The notes: generated by a model from the letters alone, not told the origin. A stretch of DNA of 64,000 nucleotides from Symbiodinium natans (GCA_905221605.1 CAJNDS010002446.1:1051129-1115128), one strand, 5' to 3'. Counted from the stretch's first letter, positions 49,806-59,989 are shown. Made by a program: numbers and translations.

Positions 49806-49946
49806 GCACATTATCAGATGGAAGTTCGCAATAAGCCCTAAACCCTAAACCCTAAAACCCCAAACCCCACACACTCTAAGATGGAAGTTCACAATAAACC
49901 CTAAACCCTAAACCCCACATGTTATAAGATGGAAGTTCACAATAAG
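49806..49946. repeat. tandem ATGGAAGTTC(A/G)CAATAA units
   Basis: Three copies (49818, 49880 and 49930 regions) separated by CCCTAAA units. Confidence 0.85.
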
Positions 49947-50011
49947 CCCTAAACCCTAAACCCTCAACCCTCAACCCTAAACCCTAAACCCTCAACTGCC
50001 TCCTTGCAAAG

Positions 50012-50059
50012 GTCCTGGACTCGGAGGGGCCATCGGGGACGCCCGGAGCCCTGGATTTT
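50012..50059 (+). CDS. candidate exon
   Basis: CTTGCAAAG acceptor, exactly 16 codons (VLDSEGPSGTPGALDF), donor TTT|GTAGGG. Confidence 0.5.
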
Positions 50060-50061
50060 GT

Positions 50062-50175
50062 AGGGTTTAGGGTTTAGGGTTTGGGGTTTAGGGTTTAGGG
50101 TTTGGGGTTTGGGGTTTAGGGTTTGGGGTTTGGGGTTTGGGGTTTAGGGTTTAGGGTTTAGGGTTTAGGGTTTAA
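50062..50175 (+). repeat. TTTAGGG / TTTGGGG array
   Basis: Regular. Confidence 0.95.
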
Positions 50176-50437
50176 GGTTCAGGGGTTTCAGGGTTCAGGG
50201 GCTTAGATCGCCTCCCCGAAACCCCAAGCCGAACACCCTAAAATATAAACACTAAACCCGAAACCCTAAACCCTAAACCCTAGACCCTAAACCCTAATTC
50301 AACAAACGAACTTCCCCCCTGAGATGTCAGCTGGTTCCGATGGGGAATCCTGAAATGTCATCAGTGACGGCGGCCAACAAATCCTGAACCCGAAGCCCAA
50401 AACCCTTTTAGAGCCTTTCGGTTTTTTAGAGTTTCGG

Positions 50438-50592
50438 CTTGAGGGTTTACAGTCCAGTGCTGGGTTGGTATCCAGTTGGCGGACTCAGTCCGCCGTTGGA
50501 CCCTGGCCGCACACCTGGTGGTCATTGGACAAAACATTTGTTTCAGAGACAACTCAGCTAGCACCTATCCGTGCCATCAAGAAAACAGAAAA
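50438..50592 (+). CDS. candidate exon
   Basis: Open for about 50 codons: SAGLVSSWRTQSAVGPWPHT then WWSLDKTFVSETTQLAPI. Limits unsure. Confidence 0.35.
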
Positions 50593-50638
50593 CCCTAAAC
50601 CCTAAACCCTAAACCCTAAACCCTGCACCCTAAACCAG

Positions 50639-50854
50639 GTGGTCAGCTCTTCAGATACTGGACGCAGATTGCGAGATGATGGGGCTCCCGCAGTCCCTCA
50701 CAAGGTTGACCAACGGCTTTGCTGAGAAGGCCAAAACGGTCCAAGCTGCACATCACACTGCTTATCGGGGCCTGTCGTCTCTTCGAGGCCGTCATTCTAC
50801 CACACATGGGCGATGGAGCATGACTGTGGTTAGAAGCTGTGTTAAATATAGGGG
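50639..50854 (+). CDS. exon before family B copy 2
   Basis: AACCAG acceptor. 72 codons: WSALQILDADCEMMGLPQSL, TRLTNGFAEKAKTVQAAHHT, AYRGLSSLRGRHSTTHGRW. Ends at GTCGGAATAAA. No family recognised. Confidence 0.55.
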
Positions 50855-50942
50855 GTCGGAATAAATACTGATAGGATTCCCTTATGGCCCCTTTATAGAT
50901 GCACTCTAATACCCCCCCCTCCCCCCCCCAAAGAAAAAAGAG
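50855..50942 (+). repeat. introner-like element, family B copy 2
   Basis: 88 bases, GTCGGAATAAATACTG...AAAAAAGAG. Same donor side as 2215-2289; contains a C8-T-C9-A run. CCCTAAA follows. Confidence 0.55.
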
Positions 50943-50944
50943 CC

Positions 50945-51120
50945 CCACTCTAAACCCTAAACCCTAAACCCTAAACTCTAAACTCTAAACCCTAAACCTA
51001 AACCCTAAACCCTAAACCCTACACCCTACACCCTAAACCCTAAACCCTAAACCCTAAACCCTAAACCCTAAACCCTAAACCCTAAACCCTAAACCCTAAA
51101 TCCTAAACCCTAAACCCCAC
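50945..51120 (-). repeat. CCCTAAA array
   Basis: Regular with a few CCCTACA units. Confidence 0.95.
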
Positions 51121-51259
51121 ACTCTAAACCCCAAACCCCAGACCCCAAACCTAAGCCCCAAACCCTGCAGTTTCAGGGCCGAGCTGAGATATCGCGCTGG
51201 CGGCCCCGAACAGGGACCCGCTGACGTCGGGCTCCCTGAATCATGGGTTTCAAGGGTTT

Positions 51260-51415
51260 AGATTTCGTTTAGGGCTTTTTGGGTTTAGGGTTAGGGTTAA
51301 AGGATTGGGGTTTAGGGTTTAGGGTTTAGGGTTTAGGGTTCAGGGTTCAGGGTTCAGGGTTCAGGGTTTAGGGTTTTCAGGGTTAAAGGTTTGGGGTTTA
51401 GGGTTTAGGGTGGGG
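51260..51415 (+). repeat. TTTAGGG / TTCAGGG array
   Basis: Meets CCCTAAAC head to head near 51417. Confidence 0.9.
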
Positions 51416-51559
51416 GAACCCTAAACACTAAAGCCTAAGCCTTCCATGGCATGCCTCGCCAGTCAGCACCAGATATCCTGGTTAGGATTTAGGGTGTAAA
51501 GTTTGTAGGGTTTAGGGTTTAGGGTTTAGGGTTTAGGGTTACTAAGCCCACATAGTTAT

Positions 51560-52050
51560 TTAGTCGTGGGCGCCGGGTTGTAACGGATTGAAAGACATTC
51601 AGGGTCTGAGGGTTGGTTTTTGGTGATATGTTGGGTTCGGGGACAGGGGGTTCTTAGGTAGAGGGCTTTAAGGGGTTGTGTGACAACTGCCCAAAACCCC
51701 AAACTACAACCCGAAACCCTAAGCATGTCATGATCACTCGGCGCCCAGGGAGGGGGGGGGGGGGAAGATTTGGGTTCAGGGTTGAATGGCTTATGGGGTC
51801 AGGGGCTTTTCGGATGCCGTGTTGGAGCAACCCTAAGCCGAAAACCCCCTATGGCCCGAAGCAGAACATGAACCCTAACCCTAAACCCTGAACCTGAACC
51901 CTGATCCCTGAACCCTGAACCTGAACCCTGATCCCTGAACCCTGAACCCCTGAACCCTGAACCCTTCACCCTTAGCCCTTAACCCTTAATCGTGAACCCC
52001 CAAACACTCTCTGCCCCCCCCCCCCCCAGCCTTAGCCTGAAGCCCTCAAA
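51560..52050. other. degenerate repeats, no gene seen
   Basis: CCCTGAA-type units (51860-51970) and a C14 run (52014-52027). Confidence 0.6.
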
Positions 52051-52059
52051 ACGCCAGAG

Positions 52060-52151
52060 GTCTCCTCAGACACTCAGCCATCGCTGGGCGTGCCGCCCCA
52101 GCATTCCGCCGAGGGTGTGGCAGCAGTCGTCGAAATTCTGATTGGCTTGGG
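52060..52151 (+). CDS. candidate exon
   Basis: CCAGAG acceptor. Reads VSSDTQPSLGVPPQHSAEGV then AAVVEILIGLG; donor GTATAG is the first unit of the GGGTATA array that follows (52151-52190). Confidence 0.5.
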
Positions 52152-52732
52152 GTATAGGGTATAGGGTATAGGGTATAGGGTATAGGGTATGGGGTTCAGG
52201 GTTTAGGGTTTAGGGTTTAGGGTTTAGGAGACCATAATCGTTGTTCGGTATCTCTTAGGTTTTAGGGTTAGTCTTTGGGGAAATATGTGTCTCCGGCGTG
52301 CTAGCTGCTAATATTTTGACTTTCGAGTTCTCAATAGAGTCTTAGCTAATTCCATCATTCCCTACTAAGAACCCGTAGAAGGGTTTAGGGTTTAGGGTTT
52401 AGGGTTTAGGGTTTAGGGTTTAGGGACATCCGCCTGTTCAAGCCTCTAAGGAACTCTCGAGAACCTTCGAATTCCCACCCAGCGCCCACTGCCTCTAAAC
52501 CCTGAACCCTCAATCCTAAACCCACCCTGAGCCCTGAAATCCTGAAACCTAAATCCTCAACCCTAAACCATACACCCCCAACCCTCAACCCTAAACCCTA
52601 AATCCTGAACCCGAAACCCTGAACCCCTAACCTTAAACCCCTAACCTTAAACCCTTAACCCCACACCCCAAACCTAAATCCTGAACCCGAAACATCCCTT
52701 GAGCTGGGCGCCTTCCTCGTTTGACTGCCCAG

Positions 52733-52782
52733 GTGACAACCTTAGCTTTGCGGCGTGGTTGGTGCTTCTTGCGCAGTCCTGA
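52733..52782 (+). CDS. candidate terminal exon
   Basis: CTTCCTCGTTTGACTGCCCAG acceptor. Reads DNLSFAAWLVLLAQS then TGA. Confidence 0.4.
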
Positions 52783-52799
52783 GCAGCGTGATGGTTTCG

Positions 52800-52893
52800 T
52801 GGGTTTAGGGTTTAGGGTTTAGGGTTTAGGGTTTAGGGTTTAGGGTTTAGGGTTTAGGGTTTAGGGTTTAGGGTTTAGGGTTTAGGGTTTAGG
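52800..52893 (+). repeat. TTTAGGG array
   Basis: Perfect units. Confidence 0.95.
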
Positions 52894-53036
52894 CATGTTG
52901 GGCTTAGGGCTGCGGGAAGGTAAGTGTATTCAAGGGAGGTTGCCATGAATCACCCCGATGCCCAACAAATGCCAGCCCCTGACCTGAAAACCCCCGAACC
53001 CTAAACACCCAACACCAAAGTCTCAGCCCCTGAAGC

Positions 53037-53150
53037 CCTAAACCCTAAACCCTAAACCCTAAACCCTAAACCCTAAACCCTAAACCCTAAACCCTAAACC
53101 CTAAACCCTAAACCCTAAACCCTAAACCCTAAACCCTAAACCCTAAACCC
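53037..53150 (-). repeat. CCCTAAA array
   Basis: Perfect units. The next 400 bases (53280-53540) are worn C-rich repeats without a supported exon. Confidence 0.95.
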
Positions 53151-53641
53151 CCAAAATCCTAAATCAGGTGAGGATTCCCTCAAGCCTAAGCTCCGAATCC
53201 CATGACCCCATGCAAAGAGCCCCAACCAAACCCTTCAACCTGGGTTTAGGGTTTAGGGTTTAGGGTTTAGGGTTTAGGGTTTACGCCAAACCTGTAACCC
53301 CGAACCAGGCCAGAACCCCCAGACCTTCTAACCCGAATTCCTAAACGCTAAACCCCTAAACTCCTAAAACCCCCAAGGCCCCCAAAACCGCCCCAAAATC
53401 CTAAAACCACAAACCCTCAAAATCCTGAACCAAACCCCCAAGACCCTAAACCCCAAGCCTAAATCCCCAAGCCTCAGCCCCTGAACCCGAACCCCATTCC
53501 CAGAGCAATGGGCATCTGAACCGAAACCACGGGTTTGAGATTTAGGGGTTGAGGGTTGAGGGTTTAGGGTTTAGGGACTAGGAATTTAGGGGATTTTGGG
53601 TTTTTTCAGGGGCTTTCAGGGGCTAAGGGGGCGTGGTGCAG

Positions 53642-53690
53642 GTCGATGGGGGGGTGTCTCAAGAGGAACCTGCGCAAAGGCAAGCCCTCA
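53642..53690 (+). CDS. candidate exon
   Basis: GGTGCAG acceptor. Reads VDGGVSQEEPAQRQAL. Confidence 0.35.
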
Positions 53691-53774
53691 ACCCTAAACC
53701 CTAAACCCTACACCCTAATCCCTAAACCCTAAACCCTAAGCCCTGAAAACCCTAAACCCTGCAAGGCTTTCTAG

Positions 53775-53832
53775 GGGCGCTCCGACGTGGCTGAGAGAGG
53801 ACTGGGATGGGATGTCAGTCCCTAAGTACTAA
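53775..53832 (+). CDS. candidate exon
   Basis: CTTTCTAG acceptor. Reads APTWLREDWDGMSVPKY then TAA. Confidence 0.4.
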
Positions 53833-53857
53833 ACCTCTACACCCTGAAGCCTTAAAC

Positions 53858-53950
53858 CCTAAACCCTAAACCCTAAACCCTAAACCCTAAACCCTAAACC
53901 CTAAACCCTAAACCCTAAACCCTAAACCCTAAACCCTAAACCCTAAACGC
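53858..53950 (-). repeat. CCCTAAA array
   Basis: Perfect units. Confidence 0.95.
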
Positions 53951-53971
53951 TAAACCCAAAACCCTGACCCC

Positions 53972-54043
53972 AACTCTTTCTTCGGCTCGGGGCTCCTAAA
54001 GGGTCGGGCGGTTGAAGGGTCGAAGGGCTCAATGAAGCTGTAG
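53972..54043 (+). CDS. candidate terminal exon
   Basis: NSFFGSGLLKGRAVEGSKGS then MKL and TAG. Confidence 0.4.
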   Translation, partial: NSFFGSGLLKGRAVEGSKGSMKL

Positions 54044-54239
54044 AGGGTTTAGGGTTTAGGGTTTCGGGTTTAGGGTTTAGGGTTTCGGGTTTAGGGTTTA
54101 GGGTTTAGGGTTTAGGGTTTCGGGTTTAGGGTGTAGGGTTGAGGGTTAAGGGTGTAGGGTTTAGGGTGTAGGGTTTAGGGATGCGTTGAGGGATCGGGAT
54201 TTCGGCCCCCAAGCCTCCAACCTCAAACCCTGCTTTCAG

Positions 54240-54251
54240 ACTCGGGAGATC
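54240..54251 (+). CDS. candidate 12-base micro-exon
   Basis: CCCTGCTTTCAG before and GTGAGT after: both splice signals are near consensus. Confidence 0.3.
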
Positions 54252-54333
54252 GTGAGTGGTTAGTGTTTAGGGTTTAGGGCTTAGGGTTTAGGGTTTAGGG
54301 TTTAGGGTTTAGGGTTTAGGGTTTAGGGTTTAG

Positions 54334-54392
54334 GGGTACGAAGCAGATGTACAAGTACCGGATAAAGGACCTAAAATTGGGGTTATCCTTAG
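54334..54392 (+). CDS. exon before family D intron
   Basis: TTTAG of the telomere array as acceptor. Reads GYEADVQVPDKGPKIGVIL; donor CTTAG|GTATGT. Confidence 0.6.
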
Positions 54393-54494
54393 GTATGTTC
54401 CCCTTATAGCAACAGCTCCTTAATAGGGATTATAGTACCCCCCCCTAGTATCATCCCTACTATGGACTGGGAGTATAGGGGGGAAACATCCCAG
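54393..54494 (+). repeat. palindromic intron, family D
   Basis: 102 bases, GTATGTTCCCCTTATAG...GGGGGGAAACATCCCAG. Inverted ends; GGTTATCCT occurs at 54381-54389 and 54494-54502 (9-base duplication). Removal joins exons as ...GVILRLSYLITLHHGC in frame. Confidence 0.7.
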
Positions 54495-54552
54495 GTTATC
54501 CTACTTAATAACTCTACATCATGGCTGCTTGCTAAGTCCCCCGATCCTCCAA
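54495..54552 (+). CDS. exon after family D intron
   Basis: LSYLITLHHGCLLSPPIL, donor CCAA|GTAAAC. Confidence 0.55.
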
Positions 54553-54798
54553 GTAAACCCCACCCCAAGCCCTAAGCGCGAAAACGCCGCTTGCAAGAGT
54601 CGAGCCTGTCGGGTTTCGTCCAATCCTCCTGCGTGTCTCAAGTGCCTAAAACCCGCAACCCTGCATCCCAAAAGCACTTATCAAAAATAGTTGCATGGTC
54701 ACAGGATCCCTTATAATGGTCCCTTGCCTTCTTTAAAGGACCCTGGGGTTCAGGGCCCATATAGTTAAGGGCCCATACAGCTGCCCGAAAGAAAACCC

Positions 54799-55005
54799 TT
54801 GCGTCCCAAGACCTTGCAAGCTTTTCTTAAGCGCAGCCCCCGTGGAGGCCACGCTAGTGAGGCCTGCTTCGTTTTTGAGTCACCCCTCTTTTTCATAGCC
54901 TGGGGCCTGAGGGCCCCAAGATTGCCCCGTAGATTTCTCGTTTTGATGAATCCACCTTGCTCATCCGCCGTTGCCTCTTTCAGTCTGCAGGGTCTGGACC
55001 CATGG
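54799..55005 (+). CDS. open segment, unknown protein
   Basis: About 68 codons: RPKTLQAFLKRSPRGGHASE, ACFVFESPLFFIAWGLRAPR. CTGCAG|GGTCTGG near its end. No ATG. Confidence 0.35.
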
Positions 55006-55093
55006 GTCTGAAAGAAACTCAAGGGTTTAGGGTTTAGGGTTTCGGGTTTGGGGTTTAGGGTTTCGGGTTAGGGTTTAGGGTTAAGGATCGCAG

Positions 55094-55161
55094 ACATCAT
55101 GCAAGGGGGCACCGTGGGTGGGGCAGTTCCCACTGACCCAGGGCCTGCAATCGATACCTGA
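55094..55161 (+). CDS. candidate terminal exon
   Basis: ATCGCAG acceptor. Reads IMQGGTVGGAVPTDPGPAID then T and TGA. Confidence 0.45.
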
Positions 55162-55225
55162 CATGCTTAGGAGGCTTTATAGGGTTTAGGGTTTAGGGTT
55201 TAGGGTTTAGGGTTTAGGGTTTTAG

Positions 55226-55289
55226 GGCCCTGGCTGTGCGAAGTGCCCAAGAGTCCTCCTCCGAGGGGCGGCCTTTTGCTGAGCCATAG
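55226..55289 (+). CDS. candidate terminal exon
   Basis: TTTTAG acceptor. Reads ALAVRSAQESSSEGRPFAEP then TAG. Confidence 0.45.
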
Positions 55290-55299
55290 CGAGCCCCAG

Positions 55300-55445
55300 C
55301 CCTAAACCCCAACCTCTAAACCCTAAACCCACCCTAAACCCTAAACCCTAAACCCTAAACCCTAAACCCTAAACCCCCTAAACCCTAAACCCTAAACCCT
55401 AAACCCTAAACCCTAAACCCTAAACCCTAAACCCTAAACCCTAAA
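55300..55445 (-). repeat. CCCTAAA array
   Basis: Regular. Confidence 0.95.
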
Positions 55446-55535
55446 CTCCCCGAAAGAGCCCAAACTCAAAGCCTCAAGCGGACTGAAATCTGGGTACTTA
55501 AGGTTCATGGGTTTAGGGTTTAGTGCTGTCCTATT

Positions 55536-55613
55536 AGTTTAATTAATTAAACTAATTAGATTTATTTAAGCAATTAGATTAATTGAATTAATTTCATGTA
55601 TTAAATTAATTAT
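55536..55613. repeat. AT-rich palindromic stretch
   Basis: AGTTTAATTAATTAAACT is a perfect 18-base palindrome; TTAATTAA and related motifs recur to 55613. Confidence 0.8.
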
Positions 55614-55761
55614 CCCTACGCCTAGGTCAACTCTTCGTAAATCCAGACTCCGACACACTTCTCCCAGAGCCTCTCAGCAACCTCTGATTTGGGAGGTGGT
55701 GAGATTTTTGGGGTTTAGGGTTTAGGGGTTTAGGGCTAGAGTACCTTGTGCTTTCCTACAG

Positions 55762-55866
55762 GTCAAGTATGGACACACTCGCTAGAAGCACGTTTTGAAT
55801 GGAGAGTGTCTGCCCCACGAGCAGCCACTTCCGATAAACCCCGAAACTCTGAGACATACCACAGGG
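55762..55866 (+). CDS. exon before family B copy 3
   Basis: CTTTCCTACAG acceptor. Reads QVWTHSLEARFEWRVSAPRA then ATSDKPRNSETYHR. A second frame (KHVLNGECLPHEQPLPINPE) is also open, so the frame is uncertain. Confidence 0.45.
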
Positions 55867-55915
55867 GCCGGAATAATTTCGAATAGTACTCCCTACAAAA
55901 TATGTACGAGAATGG

Positions 55916-55946
<31 letters not shown>

Positions 55947-56046
55947 AAAAGAAAACCTGTGCTAATTATTGAGGCCTCTGAATATGGCCCCTATAAAATA
56001 TGTACGAGAATGGCCCCCCCAAAACCCTGTTCTAATTATTATTGAG
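55867..56046 (+). repeat. introner-like element, family B copy 3
   Basis: 180 bases, GCCGGAATAATTTC...TAATTATTATTGAG (GC donor). Built from two half copies, each with TATGTACGAGAATGGCCCCCC; the first carries a run of about 20 C then 14 A. Both open frames of the flanking exons stay open when it is removed. Confidence 0.6.
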
Positions 56047-56174
56047 GCCCCAACACCCAAGCGCGCGTTCAAAGTGCTCCATGGCCGCGCCTCGTTTCCC
56101 AGCCAACCCATGTTGGGGATATTTGCCACGACCGCTGCCGCAATTGGTCATGTACAGGGTTTCTGGATCCAGAC
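56047..56174 (+). CDS. exon after family B copy 3
   Basis: Either GPNTQARVQSAPWPRLVSQP... or APTPKRAFKVLHGRASFPSQ..., depending on frame; runs into CCCTAAA. Confidence 0.4.
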
Positions 56175-56477
56175 CCTAAACCCTAAACCCTACACCCTAA
56201 ACCCTAAACCCTAAACCCTAAACCCTAAACCCTAAAGCCTAAAGCCTAAAGCCTAAAGCCCTAAACCCAGGTGCAAGGGGCTAACGCGAAACGGAAGCCC
56301 TAAACCCCTCAAGCCCGGGGGGGGGTTAAAGAAGGGGCGCCGGTGATGTCTTAGGGCCTTAGGGTTTAGGGTTTAGGATTTAGGGTTCTAGGCTTCAAGG
56401 ATTGTTTGGTTACAGGCTTATGGGGTAGTAGGCTTATAGGGCTGCGGGTGGAGGACTCAGGGGTTTAGGGTTGAGGG

Positions 56478-56582
56478 CTTCGAGAGCTGAAAAGAGGTTG
56501 GACTTTGGAACTACACTATCTCTGGGGCTCGGTGGTAGAGAGTTGGGGGGCTTCGTGCTTACAGCAGGGGTGCGGGGTTTAG
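56478..56582 (+). CDS. candidate exon
   Basis: LRELKRGWTLELHYLWGSVV then ESWGASCLQQG; TTTAGGG follows. Confidence 0.4.
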   Translation, partial: LRELKRGWTLELHYLWGSVVESWGASCLQQGCGV

Positions 56583-56689
56583 GGTCTAGGGTTTAGGGTT
56601 TAGGGTTTAGGGTTTAGGGTCTAGGGTTTATGGTTCAGGGTTTAGGGTTCAGGGTTTAGGGTTTAGGGGCTATTTCGGGGGCGCATTGC

Positions 56690-56950
56690 TTGAATCAAGT
56701 GCAGAGGTTGAAAGTGCGGGGCTTCCAGAAATCCTGCAACTTGCTGCGGCAGGCGCACTCACGCTACTACCCTGCTACTAGGCATGCATGCTCCTTCGAC
56801 ATCACGAGGAGTGTGTTCACGCAATGGAGGAGTGGGCCCAGGCAGGGTAGGGTCTCTTGTTATGCAGGAGAATGTCAGTTAGGCTTCCATGTAGGGTACT
56901 TAGAGCTCGACTTTGTACCTGCTTACGAAGTCCCCCGATCCTCCAAGAAA
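56690..56950 (+). CDS. open segment, frame uncertain
   Basis: 87 codons open (VQRLKVRGFQKSCNLLRQAH...). A shorter frame (VESAGLPEILQLAAAGALTL) is also plausible. The end CGAAGTCCCCCGATCCTCCAAG resembles the end of the exon at 54552. Confidence 0.35.
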
Positions 56951-57090
56951 ACCCTAACCTTAAACCCTAAACCATAAACCTCAACCCCGAAGCCCACCCT
57001 TAACCCTAAACCCTAAACCCTAAACCCTAAACCCTAAACCCTAAACCCTAAACCCTAAACCCTAAACCCTAAACCCTAAACCCTAAACTC
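56940..57090 (-). repeat. CCCTAAA array
   Basis: Regular. Confidence 0.95.
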
Positions 57091-57101
57091 TGGGGTTTGA
57101 G

Positions 57102-57122
57102 GAGCTCGCCATCTGCTTGATT
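57102..57122 (+). CDS. candidate short exon, consensus donor
   Basis: TTTGAG acceptor, ELAICLI, donor ATT|GTAAGT. Confidence 0.4.
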
Positions 57123-57259
57123 GTAAGTTTCTCATGGGCCCTTCGCCCCGAACCCCGAAGCCGAAGACCCTGCGGCCCCAAACCTTGAACCGCACGACCC
57201 TAAAACCCCAAAACGCCTAACCCCTAAACCTCACGCTCCGAAACTCGAATACCTCAACC

Positions 57260-57420
57260 CCAAACCCTAGACCCCAAACCCGAAACCCGAAACCCGAAAC
57301 CCGAAACCCGAAACCCGAAGCCCGAAACCCGAAACCCGAAACCCGAAACCCGAAACCCTAAACCCTAAACCCTAAACCCTAAACCCTAAACCCTGAACCC
57401 TAAACCCTAAACCCTAAACC
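57260..57420 (-). repeat. CCCGAAA then CCCTAAA array
   Basis: About 12 CCCGAAA units then CCCTAAA. Confidence 0.95.
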
Positions 57421-57439
57421 CGAAACACACACGCACAAC

Positions 57440-57582
57440 ATGACCGGGCCCACCATTCCTGAATGTCGCGGGAAGACCCGCGACTGGCGCGGACCGCACT
57501 CTCCACGCGGGGTTGTAAATTGGCCCCCACATCACGTCTTCGGCCATGGGGTTTCATATAGGGGCCTTAATAATGAGAATAG
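57440..57582 (+). CDS. candidate ATG exon
   Basis: MTGPTIPECRGKTRDWRGPH then SPRGVVNWPPHHVFGHGV. The last part overlaps a half copy of the family B element (GGGGCCTTAATAATGAGAA). Confidence 0.4.
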
Positions 57583-57784
57583 GGTTTAGGGTTTAGGGTT
57601 TAGGGTTTAGGGTTTGGGGTTTAGGGTTTAGGGTTTAGGGTTTGGGGGGTTTCGAGTTTAGGTGGGGATGGAGGGCTTCACAGCATAGGGGCTTGGGTAG
57701 TTTGGGATATGATTGGTTCCATTTTTTGTTTTGTGGGTTTTTTCAGGGTGTTTTGTGTCTTGGGGGGAACCCCAAGGCCGAAAC

Positions 57785-58105
57785 CCAAGACCCCAAACCC
57801 CAACCCCCAAACCCCAACCCCACAACCCCACAACCCACAACCCCCCAAACCCCAAACCCCAAACCCCAGACCCCAGACCCCAGACCCCAGACCCCAGACC
57901 CCAGACCCCAGACCCCAGACCCCAGACCCAAAACCCCAAACCCCAAACCCCAAACCCCAAACCCTAAACCTTTATCCCTAAACCTTAACCCTATACCCCA
58001 AACCCCAAACCCTAACCCTTAAACCCTAAACCCCAAACCCCAAACCCCAAACCCCAAACCCCAAACCCCAAACCCCAAACCCCAAACCCCAAACCCCAAC
58101 CCTAC
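57785..58105 (-). repeat. CCCCAAA / CCCCAGA array
   Basis: Includes about ten CCCCAGA units (57862-57928). Confidence 0.95.
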
Positions 58106-58108
58106 CAG

Positions 58109-58173
58109 AGCTCCGGGTCGAGTGCTTTCAGGGCGGGGTCGAGAGCTCGGTTAGGCCCCATGCCCCTGTGGAG
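58109..58173 (+). CDS. exon
   Basis: CTACCAG acceptor, donor GTGGAG|GTGAAT. Reads ELRVECFQGGVESSVRPHAP then VE. Confidence 0.5.
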
Positions 58174-58194
58174 GTGAATGGTGGGATTTTGGGC

Positions 58195-58325
58195 AGGGTT
58201 TAGGGTTTAGGGTTTAGGGTTTAGGGTTTAGGGTTTAGGGTTTAGGGTTTAGGGTTTAGGGTTTAGGGTTTAGGGTTTAGGGTTTAGGATTTAGCGTTTA
58301 GGGTTTAGGGTTTAGGGTTTAGGCC
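58195..58325 (+). repeat. TTTAGGG array
   Basis: Regular. Confidence 0.95.
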
Positions 58326-58401
58326 CAGGCATGCCCATGAATCCTCCTTCGAGCTCGGACCCTGCAGTCATGAACCCTAAACCCTAAACCCTAGAGCCAT
58401 G

Positions 58402-58740
58402 AACGTGAAAGAGCACAAGCAGACTTTCTATACTGGCTATGCGCTTCAAACCCGAAGCCACGTGCACCCTAGAACTCCGACGCGCCCTCGCAAACGCATG
58501 GCCGAAGCACTGTCAAGGTGCGCATTGCCCAGTTTACTACCACGGAGGCAGGGTTGAACCTTCCCTGCCGTTCCCGGTTTCGTTTCAAAGCCCATGGCTT
58601 GAAAAAGGCGCTCAGTCTGCTTCAGCCGGGAAGTTTCCCTCGCAAGAGGCTTTTCGTATTTGAGGTTTCGGGTTTGGAGGTTCGTGGGAAGTTGAAAGTA
58701 GGGCGCATAAGGTTAATTTGACCATGAAGTTGCTTACCAT
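58402..58740 (+). CDS. coding-like segment, three frames open
   Basis: MNVKEHKQTFYTGYALQTRS... (ATG), MRFKPEATCTLELRRALANA... and RIAQFTTTEAGLNLPCRSRF... all stay open for 50-75 codons. I cannot choose. Confidence 0.3.
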
Positions 58741-58869
58741 CACACCACACACCTTCGCTTTGAGCAGTTCACCCATTCCGTGGGGATTATCGGGCTGTAC
58801 TGTAAGCATGAGACCCTAAACCGCAAAATCCCCAAACCCTAAACTCCAAAATCCCTAAACCCTAAACCC

Positions 58870-58985
58870 CAAAGTCCCGAAGCCCTAAACCCTAAACCCT
58901 AAACCCTAAACCCTAAACCCTAAACCCTAAACCCTAAACCCTAAACCCTAAACCCTAAACCCGCAACTCTAAACCCTAAACCCTA
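58870..58985 (-). repeat. CCCTAAA array
   Basis: Regular. Confidence 0.95.
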
Positions 58986-59209
58986 AAAGATAAGGTCGGT
59001 GTCAGGCATTCCGGGTGCGGAGCTCTTTGGGCCTTGCGGACTTCCATCCCAAAAGAGGCAGCTTGCAGCCCCCTTGTTTTAAGGGGTTTAGGGTTTAGGG
59101 TTTAGGGCTACTAGGACCCAGAGTAGGGCCCTTATTCCCTTTTTCAGGGTTGCGGTCCCCTTATAAAACCCCCTCTCAACCAAAAAGGGCGCCCGTTTTC
59201 ACCTCCTAG

Positions 59210-59306
59210 GTTACTCTTGGGCCATGTGGTGCACATGGATGCATCTTTTATCCCCTTCCCTGCGGCTGTGAATCTGCCGTGGGATGGTGCAGGGTGGTGC
59301 GGGTCT
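59210..59306 (+). CDS. exon 1 of a three-exon model
   Basis: Acceptor CGTTTTCACCTCCTAG. Reads LLLGHVVHMDASFIPFPAAV then NLPWDGAGWCGS; ends TCT|GTGGGT in phase 0. Confidence 0.6.
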
Positions 59307-59376
59307 GTGGGTTTAGGGTTTAGGGTTTAGCGTTTAGGGATTAGGGTTTAGGGTTTAGGGTTTAGGGTTTCTGCAG
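59307..59376 (+). repeat. 70-base likely intron of TTTAGGG units
   Basis: GTGGGTTTAGGG...GGTTTCTGCAG. Removal keeps phase 0 on both sides. Confidence 0.6.
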
Positions 59377-59448
59377 AAAATCTTCAGATCTCAGCTGAAA
59401 GCCAGGAGCTTGTATCTTCCTTCGCCAAGTCTACATGCTCACATGGGG
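59377..59448 (+). CDS. exon 2 of the model
   Basis: KIFRSQLKARSLYLPSPSLH then AHMG, exactly 24 codons; donor GGG|GTGTAC. Confidence 0.6.
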
Positions 59449-59865
59449 GTGTACGAAAAAAAAGGGGGGGGAACCCCTACTATACACCCCCCCCCCCCCC
59501 CCAAAAAAATAGTAGGATCCCCTAAAAATACAGACCCCAAAAAGGTACCCCCTAATCTTAAGGAGGATCCCCTAAAAATAAAGACCCCAAAAAGGTACCC
59601 CCTGATCTTAAGGAGGATCCCCTAAAAATAAAGACCCCAAAAAGGTACCCCCTAATCTTAAGGAGGATCCCCTAAAAATCAAGACCCCAAAAAGGTACCC
59701 CCTAATCTTAAGGAGGATCCCCTAAAAATCAAGACCCCAAAAAGGTACCCCCCCTAATCTTAAGGAGGATCCCCTAAAAACAAAGACCCCAAAAAGGTAC
59801 CCCCCTAATCTTAAGGAGGATCCCCTAAAAATCAAGACCCCAAAAAGGTATACCCCCTAAAATAG
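59449..59865 (+). repeat. 417-base likely intron with seven 50-base repeats
   Basis: Starts GTGTACG, then A-G run, C16-A7, seven units of AGGATCCCCTAAAAAT...CTAATCTTAAGG (59514-59860; period 50-52), ends CCCTAAAATAG. Each unit has BamHI- and KpnI-type palindromes. Confidence 0.65.
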
Positions 59866-59988
59866 GAGTGCCGTGCGCCATGGCCGGTGAACATCGCTGG
59901 CCGCAGGGCCATGGCCCATGAGCAGAGAGGGCCGGCCGAAGGTTCCGGAGGATGCCACAGAAGGATCTTGGGACATCCTAAACCCTAA
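59866..59988 (+). CDS. exon 3 of the model, 3' end
   Basis: ECRAPWPVNIAGRRAMAHEQ then RGPAEGSGGCHRRILGHPKP; stops at CCC-TAA in the next array. Product unknown. Confidence 0.55.
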   Translation, partial: ECRAPWPVNIAGRRAMAHEQRGPAEGSGGCHRRILGHPKP

Positions 59989-59989
59989 G

